Shown: in pieces, positions 38,375 to 50,639 of the stretch
How the letters are laid out: every line of letters starts with the position of its first letter
Numbering within the stretch: the stretch's first letter is position 1
Assembly (NCBI GenBank): GCA_013397075.1
Contig: VWZS01003516.1
Location: 682,001-746,000 of the forward strand
DNA length: 64,000 bases
Direction of reading: 5' to 3'
Source of the DNA: Rhabdornis inornatus
Taxonomy: Eukaryota; Chordata; Aves; Passeriformes; Rhabdornithidae
Translations under genes and position numbers: made by a program
Notes under the pieces: model-generated
Told to the model about the DNA's origin: nothing
The model's database searches: none
The model's input: the letters and a program-made list of their open reading frames with translations, nothing else

Positions 38375-41300
38375 CCTCATCCCCAGCGCTGCCCTGCCAT
38401 TCCAGCAGAGATACCCCGAGCCCCACGGCTGCAGTGCCATCACTGGTTCAGATCTCAGCCCCAGGAGCAAGGGACAGCATCACTCAGAGGGGGCTTCTCA
38501 GCCCAGCATTCAGATCTGTCCTAGTCATCTTTTGGCATGGGGCTGATGCGTGAGTCATGCCTTTAAACAGATGAGGGATACAGATAAGGTGCTCTGCACA
38601 TTATTCATGGCAGAGCTGCAGGTAGGGGATGAGCAGAGCTGTTTTTGGTCATCCTAACTGGAATGATCCTTCCCTGCTCATGGCCCAGCCTCCTGCCCTG
38701 CAGCATTATTATTCGTGTCCCAATGACTCCCAGGGTGAGTCACCAAGTGTAACACATCACAGTGCAACCAAAGCTTTAATAAACAGGGCTCTGTTTTTTT
38801 CAACTGTATCTCTATTTCCATAATAAAAGCTCTCTGTTATTATCTGTGCACGTACTTGTCAAATCAGAATATTCACAAGGATATTTTAAATTCCCAATCA
38901 CTCAATAACTTATAATGAATGCAGAGCAGACACGAAAGCCAGGACACCTGGGGTCCTGTGTCTTGGAGCACAAGCACAGCAATGTAACTCTGAGTGAATG
39001 TACTGCATATCTGCCCAGGAAGATTTTCCAGCCTGCTTCAGACTTATCCCTGCTGAGGCTAAACCCTCCAACCACTGGGCAGCTCCGCACTTGCATTGCA
39101 CAAGGGTCAGTGGTACTTGGCACCAAGTTCCTCTGTCAGATCAGATCCAAAGAAGGAGGAACAGCATCTTCTCAAAGAGAAAAAATTCCAGCTGAGCTTT
39201 GTAGGAAAGGTGCCTTGAAGACATCTGCTTGTATTCCCTAAGGGTTGTGCCACCTTTCTCACTGAGCAACAACCACAGCATCCCAACTTCACACCCTGTT
39301 GCTGCTCTAGGTGCTGTGACACTGCTTCTAGCTTGAGTCCAGGGTAACAGCCCCCAAAGCAGTGACTTTCTGCAGTCTCCTCACGTCCCAAATGTTCCTT
39401 CAGTGTGGCCTGGCTGACCTTGGCATGGAGACAGACAAAAATCAATACTTGACCTATCTTTTGGTGACATGCCTGACATATTTCTCTTCAAGACTTCTAT
39501 CATATTTTGTTTACCTCCAACGAACTAATGTTTTCCAGATTTTCCAATCAATATTAGCCAGGACTTGAGAAAGGTGCTGAGCAAGATTATTCAAAAATGA
39601 TCCAAATGAATCAATGAACACAGCTAGACTACAAAGTTATTACTGTTATCTTGTTGGAGAGACAGTAGGGGATGCTGGCCCAGGCTGATTTTTTGGGAGT
39701 TTGCTGTGTGACTGTGCAACAAAAGTTCTCAGGGCTGGGCTTTAGTGATATCTCCATAAATTCCTAATGCTCATAGTCATGGAATAGATAAGGTAAGCAG
39801 TGGAGATCCAGAAGAAAAGAGTCACATTTAGAGCTGATTTGAAAATAGGTTTTAGGAAGTGCTGGAAGAATGAAGGGGTGAAGGGTCCGGAGAGGCTGAC
39901 GCTGTGATCTGTTCCAGAAACCCAGAGAGCAGAAATGAGGAAGAGAAGAAATGAGGACAGGAGGACATGGACAACTCAGGGTGAAATCCAGTCTAGAGAG
40001 GGTCAGAGGATCCAGAATGGAGGCAGGTCCCAAGGGTCATCTCCACCTGGTCCCTCAAATTGGATAATTAGATTAATTGCCTCCTGGCAACAAGCTGTTA
40101 CAGGAGGCTGCAGCTGTGCCCTTAGAGCCTTGGCAGCCTGGTCCTGCCCCTGCTTAAGCTCTAGGCGAGGTGCAGGGAGAGAGGAGGTGCAGGGTGCCCT
40201 TCAGGGAACAACGTGGTGGCACAAAGGCAGTGAGGTCCTGACAATGCCACCACACTGGAAAATCCCAGGTTCCTGCAGGTCCCACAGCTGCTGCAGGGCA
40301 GAGGGTTTCTGCACTGTGTGGCCACAGTCCACTCAGAGGGAGCAGGGTACAGGGGTACATCCAAACCATTTCACTGCCTTTGAGAACTAAGGGCTTTTGC
40401 ATTGTTTTCAAGGAGAGTTCTTAGCACAGAGTGAAAGGGAACACCCCAAGGACAGAAGGAGCTGAAGGCTGGCAGTGTCTGGTGCCTGCTCTAACCCACG
40501 AAGCTGAGATGCAGGGATCCACAGACAAGACTCAGAGTGTGCTCTGACATCCTGGCACCATGTGAAGCCTGTGCTGCTGCTGGCTGCCACAAACCATTTC
40601 CATGCCAGCTCTCTCCCTGCCCCCTTCTAGCCTCTGCTCCCAGCCCTACTCTTTCTGCCATAATCCCACATGTGAGGCCAACTTTGAAACTCTGCCTTTA
40701 AACTGAGTAACTTTTCCCCTCCACACTCAAAATTGCTGCAGCTAAACCTCAAGAGGGTAAATCTCCCCAAGAAGCACCGAGGCACTGCTCTGCACAGTGC
40801 CTGCTAAAACCCAGCCTGACTCACCCCACAGCATCCCTGACACTGCACAGGAGCACACATCCCTCAGATGTCTCACTCTAGGTGTCACAGCCATTTCCTT
40901 CTGTCTCCTTCCATCAAGCAGAGGTGAGTTCTGTCCCTGTGACTCACTAAGGACTTTGTTAAATTTTATTTTCTACCTGGACTTAAAAATTGCCAGAGGT
41001 AGGACCCCTGGTGATATGACCCAAAGCTCCCTCTGACTGCACTGGATATGCTCTTCCTTCTCCCTTGTAAAAGGTGAGCAGCAAGGATATCTCACTCTGG
41101 ATGATGAAGGCTCTGGCAACAGTAAATAATCCTTTCAGGCATCCTAAATCTGGGGAGCTAAAACTACATGAAGAAGTGAGCGTTTCAGGCTCAGACCTCA
41201 CTCTCCAGCAAATCCTGGTACAAGTTCTGATAACTCCAGGCTTTGGGAAGCGATTTAGGAATGAGCTGCCCCTCATGGGCACATGCAGGGAGAGGCTGGG

Positions 41301-42640
41301 TAGATCAGGACATGAATTCAGAGACAAGGTAAGGATAGGGACTGCCTGTAGGGAACAGCCCCTGGAGCAAGAGGTTCCCGGAACAATACTGGGATTTACA
41401 TTCGAACAGAAATAGCTGATTGCTTCTGAGGGCCTTTTTCACATTCGTGGAGTGCTGGCAATCAAGAGATCAGGATGTGAGAGCAAACAGTGGCACTGGT
41501 TTGTTGGACAGTGCAGATAAAACCTCTGGGAGTAGCGTTAGTTGTGGAAAATGCTTCTTAGGAAAGAAAGGGAGTGGAGGACTTGGCTTCTCCTTTAGCA
41601 AGACATCTATAAAAGGATGGAAATAGATCATGACTATCCCCCCTGCCTTGGTCAAAGTCGTGCCCTGACCAGGCTGACCCACAAGAAATAGCAATATCTA
41701 TATTTCCTTCTGCTGTACCAATGGGAAAGTCCTTCACCTTTTTTGGATTCAGCTTGGGCATCTGCACAAGGCACTGTGACACACTGACAAGACATTCCCA
41801 AAGAGTCTTTTTATGTCCCTACTAATTACCTATATTTTTAATTGTAGAAAGGAAATTTTGAAAGCCACACAAAGAGCAAAATCTAAAAGCAGATTTGTTA
41901 GGTGAAATAAAAATGCCCTGAAAGTATACATTCAGGTAGCAGTAAAAATACTTTTTTGTCATTGCTTAGAGGCATACAATAAAAGTATATTTTCAGTGCC
42001 TGGCTGCCACAAATAACTGTACTACAATTAGATGTGTGTATTATAAAATTGTGTGGGTGTGGTAATTATCACCCTTTGCAGCAGAATATATTTATACAGA
42101 TCCTAAATTACAGCAGAAAGAAACATCATTTGCAAAGGTTAAAAAAAAAAAATGTTGTGGGGGAGGATTAAACTTTCCATTTTATTTTTGGGAAGTATTC
42201 TATGAAAAAGTAGGATGCATCACATGTTGTGTTGGGCTAGGAATGGGTAACTGTGCAGCCAGAGGGAGAGGCAGCCTCTAGGTCTCTATTCATCACAGGA
42301 GTGTGTGTGTGTTTGTGTGTGCACACAACAGAAGGACCATTACAGAGTTGCTCTCTGCCTAAAATTCTCCTTGCAGCAACCTGTGAGTGATGTAGCAATC
42401 CAGACCTCACTTTGGGTGCAAGCCATGCAATGCAGCTCGTGCCTGCATACCCAGGATGAGAATCAGGCCCTGTCTGTGCAGCATCATCTCACCTTTTGGT
42501 AGGACTGCACCTGCAAATGCTTCTTCAGCACATGGAAAAGTCATGGGTACAGCTGTGGAGAGCAGCTGGATCCTATACCCACAGGATATTTTCTCCAGTA
42601 ATCTTCCTTTTTCAGTTCTAACTTTTCTGTTCTAACCTCG
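38375..42640. other. Non-coding stretch
   Basis: Many overlapping short frames on both strands up to 151 codons (39935-40390 on +), typical of moderately GC-rich non-coding DNA. AT-rich from 41810 on. Confidence 0.5.
42301..42321. repeat. (GT)n microsatellite, interrupted
   Basis: GT units are interrupted once by a TTT, and the tract then runs into GCACACAA, making a short imperfect palindrome. Confidence 0.9.
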
Positions 42641-42755
42641 CATTTGGTTTCCAAATGCAAAACATCCTTGATCCTATAATCTACTCACTATATAGCCTGA
42701 CATTAATTGTTTTCTTATGCTGTAGTTCATACAGCAGACACAGATGAATCCATCA
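42641..42755. repeat. Local duplication, copy 1
   Basis: This 115-base segment is repeated in the same orientation at 44007-44115. Alignment by eye gives about three substitutions and two small gaps (2 and 4 bases), so the copies are about 97% identical outside the gaps. Copy 1 begins with a perfect hairpin, CATTTGG-TTT-CCAAATG (42641-42657). Confidence 0.92.
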
Positions 42756-44006
42756 CAGCTTCCACCTTTGCCTCCACTGTGATTTTTTGGGAGATTCTTT
42801 TTATCCCAAAAGTGTTTCTATTACACGTGGATCCACCACATTTAGCCCTTATGCAAGGCTGCTTAAGCACTTTCTCGCAACCTCTTAGCATCTGCCTAAA
42901 GCCACTACAGCTCATTGCAATGAGATGGAGCTTGACTGGGAGCTTTTTATTATTTAGAATCCAATATTCCCAGCTTGCATATTATATTTGCAGAAGCCTT
43001 GTGAAGCTTTATAAAAATTCTGTCACATATATTCTATTTTGATAGGGCTATTTTCATTGTGTTTCCAACTCTATTATTTAAAAATTGTCTAGCTCAGTCT
43101 CCCAAATACCATTTTCAGGCAATTTCTTCTCCTAATTTGATGAGCATCTCCTCTGTCTCTCTCTCACTTTTTACATAGCTCTGTTCAAATTTTCTAAGAG
43201 GTCAACCTAGAGGGCAGAACATGCTCTTTATAACTGGTGTATTCTGGGTTTTCTTGGCTGTTTAAACAAAATCAATATATTATCCTTCAGTGATGTTGTA
43301 TTGACTCTCCATCTGTTGAAGGCTGTAGTCTTATTTGGTCACAGTATTGTTTGTGTGAGCTGGGGGCCAGAGGTCAGCAAGGTCATGACTTCACCACAAT
43401 AGCAGGGTCTTGGTGTGCCTCATTTCCTCCCTCACCCATCAGCTTTTCAAAGCCCTGCCAGCACTGGGCTGATGAAACAGGGCTGGGCTGATGGAACTGA
43501 GTTGTCTGCAAATTCAGGATGGAGCAAGACAGATCACTGACTGCTCTTTGTGCTGATACCACACAGCAGGATGATGGAAGTTTTTTAGGGCATCCTTGAA
43601 CTAATTCCCGAAGTTACTACCCTCTGCTGCCACAAGTGCTCCCTCAAGGAGAGCTTTTATGTGATATCCACAGGAATGCACTGCAGTAAAAAGATCAAGA
43701 CCAGTGCATATCTATGACAGCCCCACCACAGCAGAGGCCAGTGCCTCTCTCAAAGGCTGGGAGGAGCTTTACACAGCATGCAGGGATGCTTGTGCTTTCA
43801 GCCTTCCTCAGGCTACAGGTCCTGTGTGGCACCTGGGACAGACCTGGCTGAGGAGGTTTCAGGTGAGGTGTGTGGGCTGCAGGTACCATCTAGAACAGTA
43901 AATCAGTGTTTCCAGCCGCATTTCTGACCAGAGATTTGTCACGGCTGCTTTTCCAGCCTACACAGAAAAGATTTTCCTACCTACCCTCCATGAACACCTA
44001 AACTTG

Positions 44007-44115
44007 CATTTGTTTTCCAAATGCAAAACACCCTTGATCCTATAATCTACTCACTATAGCCTGAGATTGTTTTCTTATGCTGTAGTTCATACAGCAGACA
44101 CAGATGAATCCATCA
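44007..44115. repeat. Local duplication, copy 2
   Basis: This 109-base segment is the second copy of 42641-42755, offset by about 1.36 kb. Its right end stops two bases before a perfect hairpin, GAAACCAT-CC-ATGGTTTC (44118-44135). Sequence beyond either copy does not match, so this is a short inserted duplication, not a 1.36-kb tandem repeat. Confidence 0.92.
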
Positions 44116-45290
44116 TGGAAACCATCCATGGTTTCTTACAGTGACACTGATCAGGCTGGCAGGAGCCAGGTCAACCCTGTCCACACAGCTCTGGTCAGAT
44201 CCAGCAAGTCTACAGACCTTTTTTTGTGAGATATATATTGGAAGAAGCAGTAGTGCTGTGGAAAGAGTGAGAATGCTGAAGACATAAGGAAAGAAAAGGA
44301 ACCAAAAAACATCCTCAGCCCATTCAGTTTGCACAAGAACAGCTACAGCAATAAAGTCTGGGCCTACAAACTGATGCTGCAGTGAAGCATCACTTCCAAA
44401 TCTATCAGAAAAGTTGCAGTGTTGATCAGACTTGAAGGTTTTAGAATGAACAGACAGAAGAATACCCCAACATGAAAACACCAGGGACTCCTGAGACCAG
44501 TGGAAAGGGCCAGGACTAGTCAGGTTTCTGAGTTTGCTCACCAGCCATGGCATATCCTTGTATATCAGTGTACAGAGAACCTGCAGACTGGCAGAAACAG
44601 ATAAACAGAATTTCAAAAGGAAACTGTTAATGGCACTACCACTCATTAAAATTTTGCAGTGAATGGTATTTTCTTCCCTAAAAACTTTTTTTAAAAATTA
44701 TTTTGGCAAAAAAATAGAAGCTGTAGATCCTGATAGGAACTCCAGTTCCCTTTTTTTCGGTTCATTTGTCTACAGTGCATGATCCTCAAACATGTTGTAT
44801 TTCCCATAGAGCATCAAAGCTCTAGGAGAGGATATGTGAGAAGATTCAAGTGTTGAAAAGGAGGAGGCACATCTGAGAAGCACAGAAGGACAGAGATTCA
44901 AGAAACACCTAAAACTCAAGCAAAGAACCACTGCCCTACTTTGGTTCCTTAACTGAACAGTTTAATAAAACCCACAATTTTCTACAAAAGTGTCTACCAA
45001 AAACCACATCCCACAGTTTGGTCCCTCGTAGACACCTTCAGCCTTCTCCATACCGTCCCAAAAGGATCATCATTGATCTTTCAAGGATATAAGACCAGAA
45101 GTTCATCCAGTGTGCCTCACTGACTACTCCTAAACAAAGAGCCATGCCTGGCCATGGTTAGCCTAAACTATTTTTGGAGCTGCTTCTTCCTGACATGGAC
45201 CATAAACATCAGAGCATCCATTCCAGCCACAGAAAGCGGCCACAGGTGGAGCAGTGGAGCACACAGCACTCTGCTTATAGAGTCACTTGG

Positions 45291-45350
45291 GAATCATGGA
45301 ATCACTAAGGTTGGAAAACACCTTCAGTATCACCAAGTCCAACTGTTATG
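45291..45350 (-). mobile_element. CR1 LINE 3' end fragment, antisense
   Basis: On the + strand the inverted CR1 tail (GAATCATGGAATCACTAAGG) is followed by TTGGAAAACACCTTCAGTAT and CACCAAGTCCAACTG. The recognisable part stops near 45350. The following 120 bases (to about 45470) have a GC-rich, CR1-internal look but I could not match them confidently. Confidence 0.8.
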
Positions 45351-45627
45351 AAGGTGAGTACCTCCCTACAGAGCAAAGGAGACCATTGCTGTGCTCACCA
45401 CACCGGAGCCCTCCTGGGGCATGAGCCCCCAGTCCCCTGCTCCACATCCAGTCTGGGTCCCTGCCTCTAGGTTTCCTGAGTTATTTCAGGGCCAATGAAG
45501 ATATTTTGCTTTGTGATATGATACTAGTTTATAAGATATTCTTTTGGAATATATTTACCCTTTTCACCCAGCCAAAAAAAATCTGAGCGTATTAGTAATA
45601 TGCTCTGCAAACAACTATGAGGGGGAA

Positions 45628-45660
45628 AAAAACAACAACAAACAAACAAAATACAAACAG
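45628..45660. repeat. A-rich (AAC/AAAC)n tract
   Basis: An A run is followed by CAACAACAAACAAACAAAAT. It is a simple repeat without an attached element that I can recognise. Confidence 0.85.
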
Positions 45661-46431
45661 AACTTGAAAAGGTGTAGAAGTTTAATCTCAGAAGTTCTCC
45701 CTGTTTTGCTTGAACTTGAGGTTTTGATGAAAGGCAGAAATTTTCCATTTTTAGCTGAAAAAAAGAACAACCACTTCAGAAGAGAACATGAGCATTCAGC
45801 CAAAACCCTTGAGATTTATCATTGAAGATTTCAGCACTCTTGTTTTGGGGGTTCATTGTTTCTATGTTGATGAAAAATCTGTGCAAGAATGCTTTCCCCA
45901 GTGGGTTTTGAAAATTAAAATTAGAAGTTCCTGCTTCTTTTATTGCCTTTTTTTTTCTCCTATGAGCCTCCTCACACAGGTTTACTATTTTTGTATTGAG
46001 TCCCAGCTGCTAACTAAGCCTTGGCTTAGTGTTCTTACTGCAATGATGAGGCATTTCCATTTCTGATTTCTAGCATATGTTGCACTTAATATAACACTGC
46101 CCTTGTGCACCAGTTACCCTGGAATAATGGCTGTGCCAGCAATAGAGCAGTGGTGTAGTCCCTCGAGAACAACCAGGGCATGAAACCTGTGCCAATATGC
46201 AGATGTCACACAGTTAATAGAACAATGATAGATCCTTGAACTATACAGAGAGGTATTTCTGTAATGTATACAGAAATATGTTTGATACTGCAATGAAAGC
46301 TTCTTTTTATAGATTTCTCTTAAATGGACTTGGAAAAAAATATCTGCAAAAGAGCCAAGAAATAATGACGAAAACCTGAACAATTAATTCTGGGGATGAG
46401 GCATGCACAGCCAGAGCTGATTATTTTTTGT

Positions 46432-46500
46432 TTCTTAGGTCTGTAGCCTGGACTAGATGATTGCAAAGACCAAGCTCTTGTGCAGGATTTATGGGATTTT
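46432..46500 (+). mobile_element. Possible very diverged CR1 tail
   Basis: A CCTGGACTAGATGATTGCAA block resembles the GGACTAGATGATCTT block of CR1 3' ends and is followed by an AAGACCAAGCTCTTG-like stretch, but the terminal octamer is not recognisable. Chance similarity is possible. Confidence 0.3.
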
Positions 46501-47559
46501 ATCCTTTTCATAGAGGAAGAGACATTATACTGCAAGATCTGCCTTTTGCAAGGTTTTTATAACTTCTGCTGTGGGAAACCAGAGCACAACATCTGAAAAG
46601 AGAAAATAAGCAATGGATTTGAAACCACTGTTGGCACAATTAGCAATGGTTATTTGCTGATGGCTGGTGCTTTGCAGGGTGCTGTAAGCAGTGTCACAGG
46701 AGGTTTTATAATGGCTGTGTTGTGCAGGGTGCTGAGCTTCCTTCACGTCTGGAGATAACAGGTGAGGCCACACCAGTCTCACCAGTGACCTCACTGGGTG
46801 CTGCACCAGTCAGGCCTTGTGACTCACATCCATTTTTGCTTTATTCTAGGAAAGATTTAGCTGAGCAAACATCTTCAGGGCCACAAGGTGAAGTTTCCAT
46901 CTGCAGCTGAAGCAGATCATCTCCTTGCCCTAGGACCCAGCCCAGGCAGCCTTTGGGAGGGTGCAAACTGGAATATTTCCAGTCTTCTGGGTGGTTTGGC
47001 TCTATCTGCACACCAGACCGAGCAAGCAAAGCCCACCTTAAACCCCAGCTTTTGGCTGGTGTGGAAGCTTTTGAGAACCAGTGCTATCTCCCATCCACAC
47101 AGAGCAGCAGAGGCAAACCCAGGGCTGGGAGCACTTGCAGAAGGAGCAGCTTTCCCTGCTGCAGGAGTAATTGTTTCTGCTTCCAACTAAGTCAGACGTC
47201 AAAAAGAAATTCTATCCAGGAGATAAACAGTGTATTACATAAGACTTCATAAAAAGTAAATTGTCATCAGATTTATCACAGTTAGAAAAAGGCTCTTCTG
47301 TCTGTTGGCATAAAATAAGTATTAGCTTTTAAGAGGCTAGTGAGAATGAATGAAACAGTGTATTTGGAGTTCCATGTCCTAAGGCTTTCTGTGCAGGGAC
47401 CTGTCAAGCTTTTGGAGCAGAAATGTTTCAAAATAGTTTTTAAAAAGTCATAAAATTGTATAAGATATAACTGAGAAGCATCAGGTCTGGATCAATTTTG
47501 CTTGTATGTGGAGTATTAAAACAAAACAATAAAATCAGATTTAATATTCCTCAGTGAAT

Positions 47560-47591
47560 TCTGATCACTGGATGTTTGTTTTCCTTTCTAG
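47560..47591 (+). promoter_or_regulatory. Splice acceptor with branch point and polypyrimidine tract
   Basis: A CTGAT branch-point-like motif at 47561-47565 lies about 27 bases before a T-rich tract (TTTGTTTTCCTTTCTAG) that ends in AG at 47590-47591. Spacing and composition fit a vertebrate 3' splice site. The open frame begins directly after it, which ties the two together. Confidence 0.55.
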
Positions 47592-47897
47592 GCCGGAGAA
47601 AAAGCTAAAATATCAAAGTTCTTTTCAGAATTTAAGTTCAAAGATTATTTAAACTATGAAAGATCTTATTTTAACATCATTAGAAACAGCTTGCTTCAAG
47701 GCTGGTTGGCACAACTGCATCAGCTTATGCTCCTTGATGCCTACTACAAGTGGATATTTGTGAGTTCATTGCTCTTATCCTTTATGTGGGTTGGGTTTCA
47801 TACCAAGCATATAACTCCTATGATGCCTCTATATGAGCAAAACCCAGTCAAAGCAGAAAAACCAGTAAAGGAGCCAAATTTGTGCAGTGAACAGTGA
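47592..47897 (+). CDS. Probable terminal coding exon of an unrecognised single-pass membrane protein
   Basis: This is the best coding evidence in the window. The open frame starts exactly after a splice acceptor: the acceptor AG completes an in-frame TAG, so the frame cannot extend upstream. It runs 101 codons to a TGA. The N-terminal third is lysine- and phenylalanine-rich (residues 1-20, with the motif KFFSEFKFKDY). It is followed by an aromatic, leucine-rich amphipathic stretch (about 34-51), one hydrophobic segment (about 52-71, core IFVSSLLLSFMWVGF), and a polar, lysine- and proline-rich tail of about 30 residues ending in CSEQ. That pattern suits the C-terminal end of a single-pass or tail-proximal membrane protein of the ER or mitochondria, but this is inference. 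I do not recognise the family. Upstream exons would lie on the + strand to the left, possibly outside the window. The exon must be entered in phase 0. The alternative is a chance 101-codon opening next to a chance acceptor. Confidence 0.55.
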   Translation, partial: AGEKAKISKFFSEFKFKDYLNYERSYFNIIRNSLLQGWLAQLHQLMLLDAYYKWIFVSSLLLSFMWVGFHTKHITPMMPLYEQNPVKAEKPVKEPNLCSEQ

Positions 47898-48205
47898 TTT
47901 TAGGACAGACAGACCCAACCTAATAATGTTCAAAATAAGAAGCTTCAGTTCAGCAAACTAAATATTTTTATTTGGATTTTTTAAAATGCCATTTTAGGGG
48001 GTTTTTTTTCCCCTCATGGATTGTTTTTGTTTTCAGAAAGTGTGTGTCCAACCAATACTAAAATGCACAAGATCTCAGCATTTGTATGGACGGGAATACT
48101 GCATTTAATCTAAGGATCATTTAAAAACCCACCACTGTACAAACCGATAATCTCAATTCTTTGTCCTTTAAGCTGATACTTTCCAATAAATCCCACAAAA
48201 GTCTC
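47898..48205 (+). other. 3'UTR with polyadenylation signal AATAAA
   Basis: After the TGA of the putative terminal exon, about 290 bases of AT-rich, T-homopolymer-containing sequence lead to a canonical AATAAA at 48185-48190. Cleavage would be expected about 15-25 bases later, so the end given is approximate. AATAAA is common in AT-rich DNA, so this only supports the exon in combination with the acceptor and the open frame. Confidence 0.4.
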
Positions 48206-48775
48206 AACAGGCAGGAAAGACAATGACTCTTGATTGGAAAGAGAAGGAAGCCAGTCAGTAAACTCAGATCCCAATTAGCCCCAGCTGTAAGCCAAGCAAA
48301 CTCCCCACTTCAATGGTTCACAGGGGAACACATCCATACAGTAAAATCTGCCTACCAAATAAATTCCATTGCCTTCTCCCAGACTCCCCTACTCCCACAG
48401 GTCCTTCAGACAAAATTTCTATTTCTAAAATTTTCTATTTCCCTCCTTAGCTGTTAAAAATATTTTTAGTGTTCTTCAAATATGGAAGGCAGAAAAGGAA
48501 ATAAAAAACAATAGAATTTGACACAAAAGCACCCTTCTCATTAGGACTTTTTAAATAGCATTAGAGCTCATTGAATTTCATACACTATTAACATTCCTAC
48601 TCAATCCAAGGCTAACTAGTCAAATCTAAATCTATCAGATTTTACAAGCAAAGGAATATTGCCAAGCTCTAATATTTCTCCTGCATTCAATCTTAGAATA
48701 GGGTATGGAGTCTCTTCCAAACCCCAGATTTCCTTTTTTAAAAATCCCTTTTAAATCTAATACTCCATGGTGTTA

Positions 48776-48866
48776 AACAAAAAAACAAAACAAAACCAAA
48801 ACAAAACAAAAAAAAATACAAAACAAAAAAAATTTAAAAGAAAAAAAAGAAAAAAAAGAAAACCCC
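48776..48866. repeat. A-rich low-complexity tract
   Basis: About 90 bases consist almost wholly of A with scattered C, then G and T: AAAAC-type units first, AAAAAAAAG-type units later. It lies about 570 bases beyond the polyadenylation signal of the putative exon. It could be an expanded poly(A) tail of an old retroposed copy, but I see no element attached to it. Confidence 0.9.
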
Positions 48867-49398
48867 ACACAACAGCACAATATCAGAATTAAAACGGAAG
48901 TTAAATCTTGAGAGCAACATCTATGCAGGATTCTCAGATAAACAGTGTTTTGGGAGTGAAGCTGGTTTTAGCACAGCAATCAGCCAGGATTTGAGATTAA
49001 AAAGTAGCTAAAACCCTACCAGACAAAGCCTTTGCACAGATAAAGCTGACTGTGACAATAATAAAGCTCTCAAAGACACAGAGGCACGTCTGAATCCTTG
49101 GCCAGTCAACACTAAGCTGCCTCTTCAACTGGGAAAAAGCAGAAAAGCAGCCAGGGAGCCTGGTGCCACTGAAATCGGTGAGACCAGGCATGGGCTTGAA
49201 GCCCAACAGGAGATGCTGGTGCCTCCAGTGCTGCTGGGTTGGGTCCTTCCCTCACAAGCACTAAAGACTCACACAGATAACTGCAGGGATCTGCAGTCTC
49301 AGCCACCTCCACACAGCCTTGGCAGAAGTTCCAGCCACTTGCAAAACCTTGGGAAAAGCTGTGTGAGGTGCTGTGGCTGCAGGAGCAGTTGCCTGGGC

Positions 49399-49414
49399 TG
49401 TGTGTGTGTGTGAG
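49399..49414. repeat. (TG)n microsatellite
   Basis: Seven to eight TG units are followed by GAGAGA. Confidence 0.9.
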
Positions 49415-50639
49415 AGATACATTTCCATTGAACGGTTGGCAAATAGAAGCGATAAGGAGGAATAAAGTCAGTAGTTAGAGCTCATTTTGTATGGTACAGG
49501 TTGTCTTGGGGGTTTTATGGGTTTAAAATATTCGCTGCTCCTGCTGGATCTCAGCACAGACCTCCAGATGAGAATATCTACTTGAGATGCAGGTTGCACT
49601 ACAACTCATTTATAATGAATATAACAACTTGTGAAGTGGATTTAGAAGTCATTGGGTTATAGATTATTTGGGTAAACGGGGCACAAGCACTGCAGCAAGA
49701 AGCCCATTTAAATATTAAGGAAAGCTATAAACTGAGAAAAGAACCGATGACAGGGTAATATCATGTCAGAACATGCCCTCCAGAGAGGGACCTCTACTGT
49801 ATATTGATCTGAAAGAGCTCCAGAAATCATTCTGCAAACCCATAAAGCTCAGCAGTAAATGCAGAAAGGTGAGCTGCAAAGGCCAGCAGAGAGCTGGGAT
49901 ACATGAGCTGGACCAAACCCTGCCAGCCTCATCTCATGAGTAGTTTCTCTCCCCTGGTCTGTACCACACTCACCAACCCAGTGTTAATCAGTGAGTAGGA
50001 ATGGAAGAGTCACTCCCTTGGACGGAAAAGCCATTTCTGGGAGGATTTCCACCCTCTGTGTACGAATTCTGTTACTGTTCATGGGCACCTTATTAAAATT
50101 ATTGATAACAACTAGTCACCCCAATGTTCCCATATCATAAGCAACAAACAGGGTTTTCAGATCTGCTTAGTGCTTTGCTGAGTTCAGAAAAATGTCATTA
50201 AAGTTTCAGAGACCCTCCTGAACCCAGCATTGCTCCTCCCTACTGCATCATACACACAGCACATCCAGGTGAGGCTGTGTGATTCAGCAGGAAGGGCTCA
50301 GCAGGAGAGGTGAGCACCAGCCAATTCAAGGACACGTAGCTCCTGAAAAACAAGAGGCTCCTGTTTGGCATGCAATTTGCAATACAAAAAGCCCTGTTAG
50401 TGTCACTCGTTTGTCCTCTTCCCTCCCTCCTGCCCTTGTTTAGAGAATGCTCTCCCATTTTTTGCCGCATCAGTGAGAACACTGCATCTGGCCAATGGGC
50501 CAGGAGCACCCGACACCACTTACAGGAGGCTGGCGTTGCTTTGAGCATGGAAACTGAAGCGTGCTCCTTGGATGATGGAGCACTCTACACAACCTAAAAA
50601 ATGTTCAGGAGCAAAACTCAGGGAGAAGTGCAGGAAACT

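Noticed and set aside
38075..38470. 131-codon minus-strand frame with a repetitive peptide
   Set aside because: It is produced by the 19-bp minisatellite, which has no stop in these frames.
44113..44646. 177-codon minus-strand frame with two hydrophobic stretches
   Set aside because: Its end lies in and next to the duplication breakpoint hairpin, no splice or promoter context is visible, and the hydrophobic stretches can arise by chance from A-rich + strand DNA.
46856..46893. A 38-base candidate exon with a good acceptor (TTTGCTTTATTCTAG) and a good donor (CAAG then GTGAAG), upstream of the terminal exon
   Set aside because: The downstream exon must be entered in phase 0. In the frame that ends at a codon boundary this candidate contains a TAG, so it cannot be the coding exon before 47592.
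48776..48866. Poly(A) tail of a processed pseudogene
   Set aside because: No cDNA-like sequence or target-site duplication was seen to the left of it, and the AAAAC/AAAAG periodicity fits a simple low-complexity tract.
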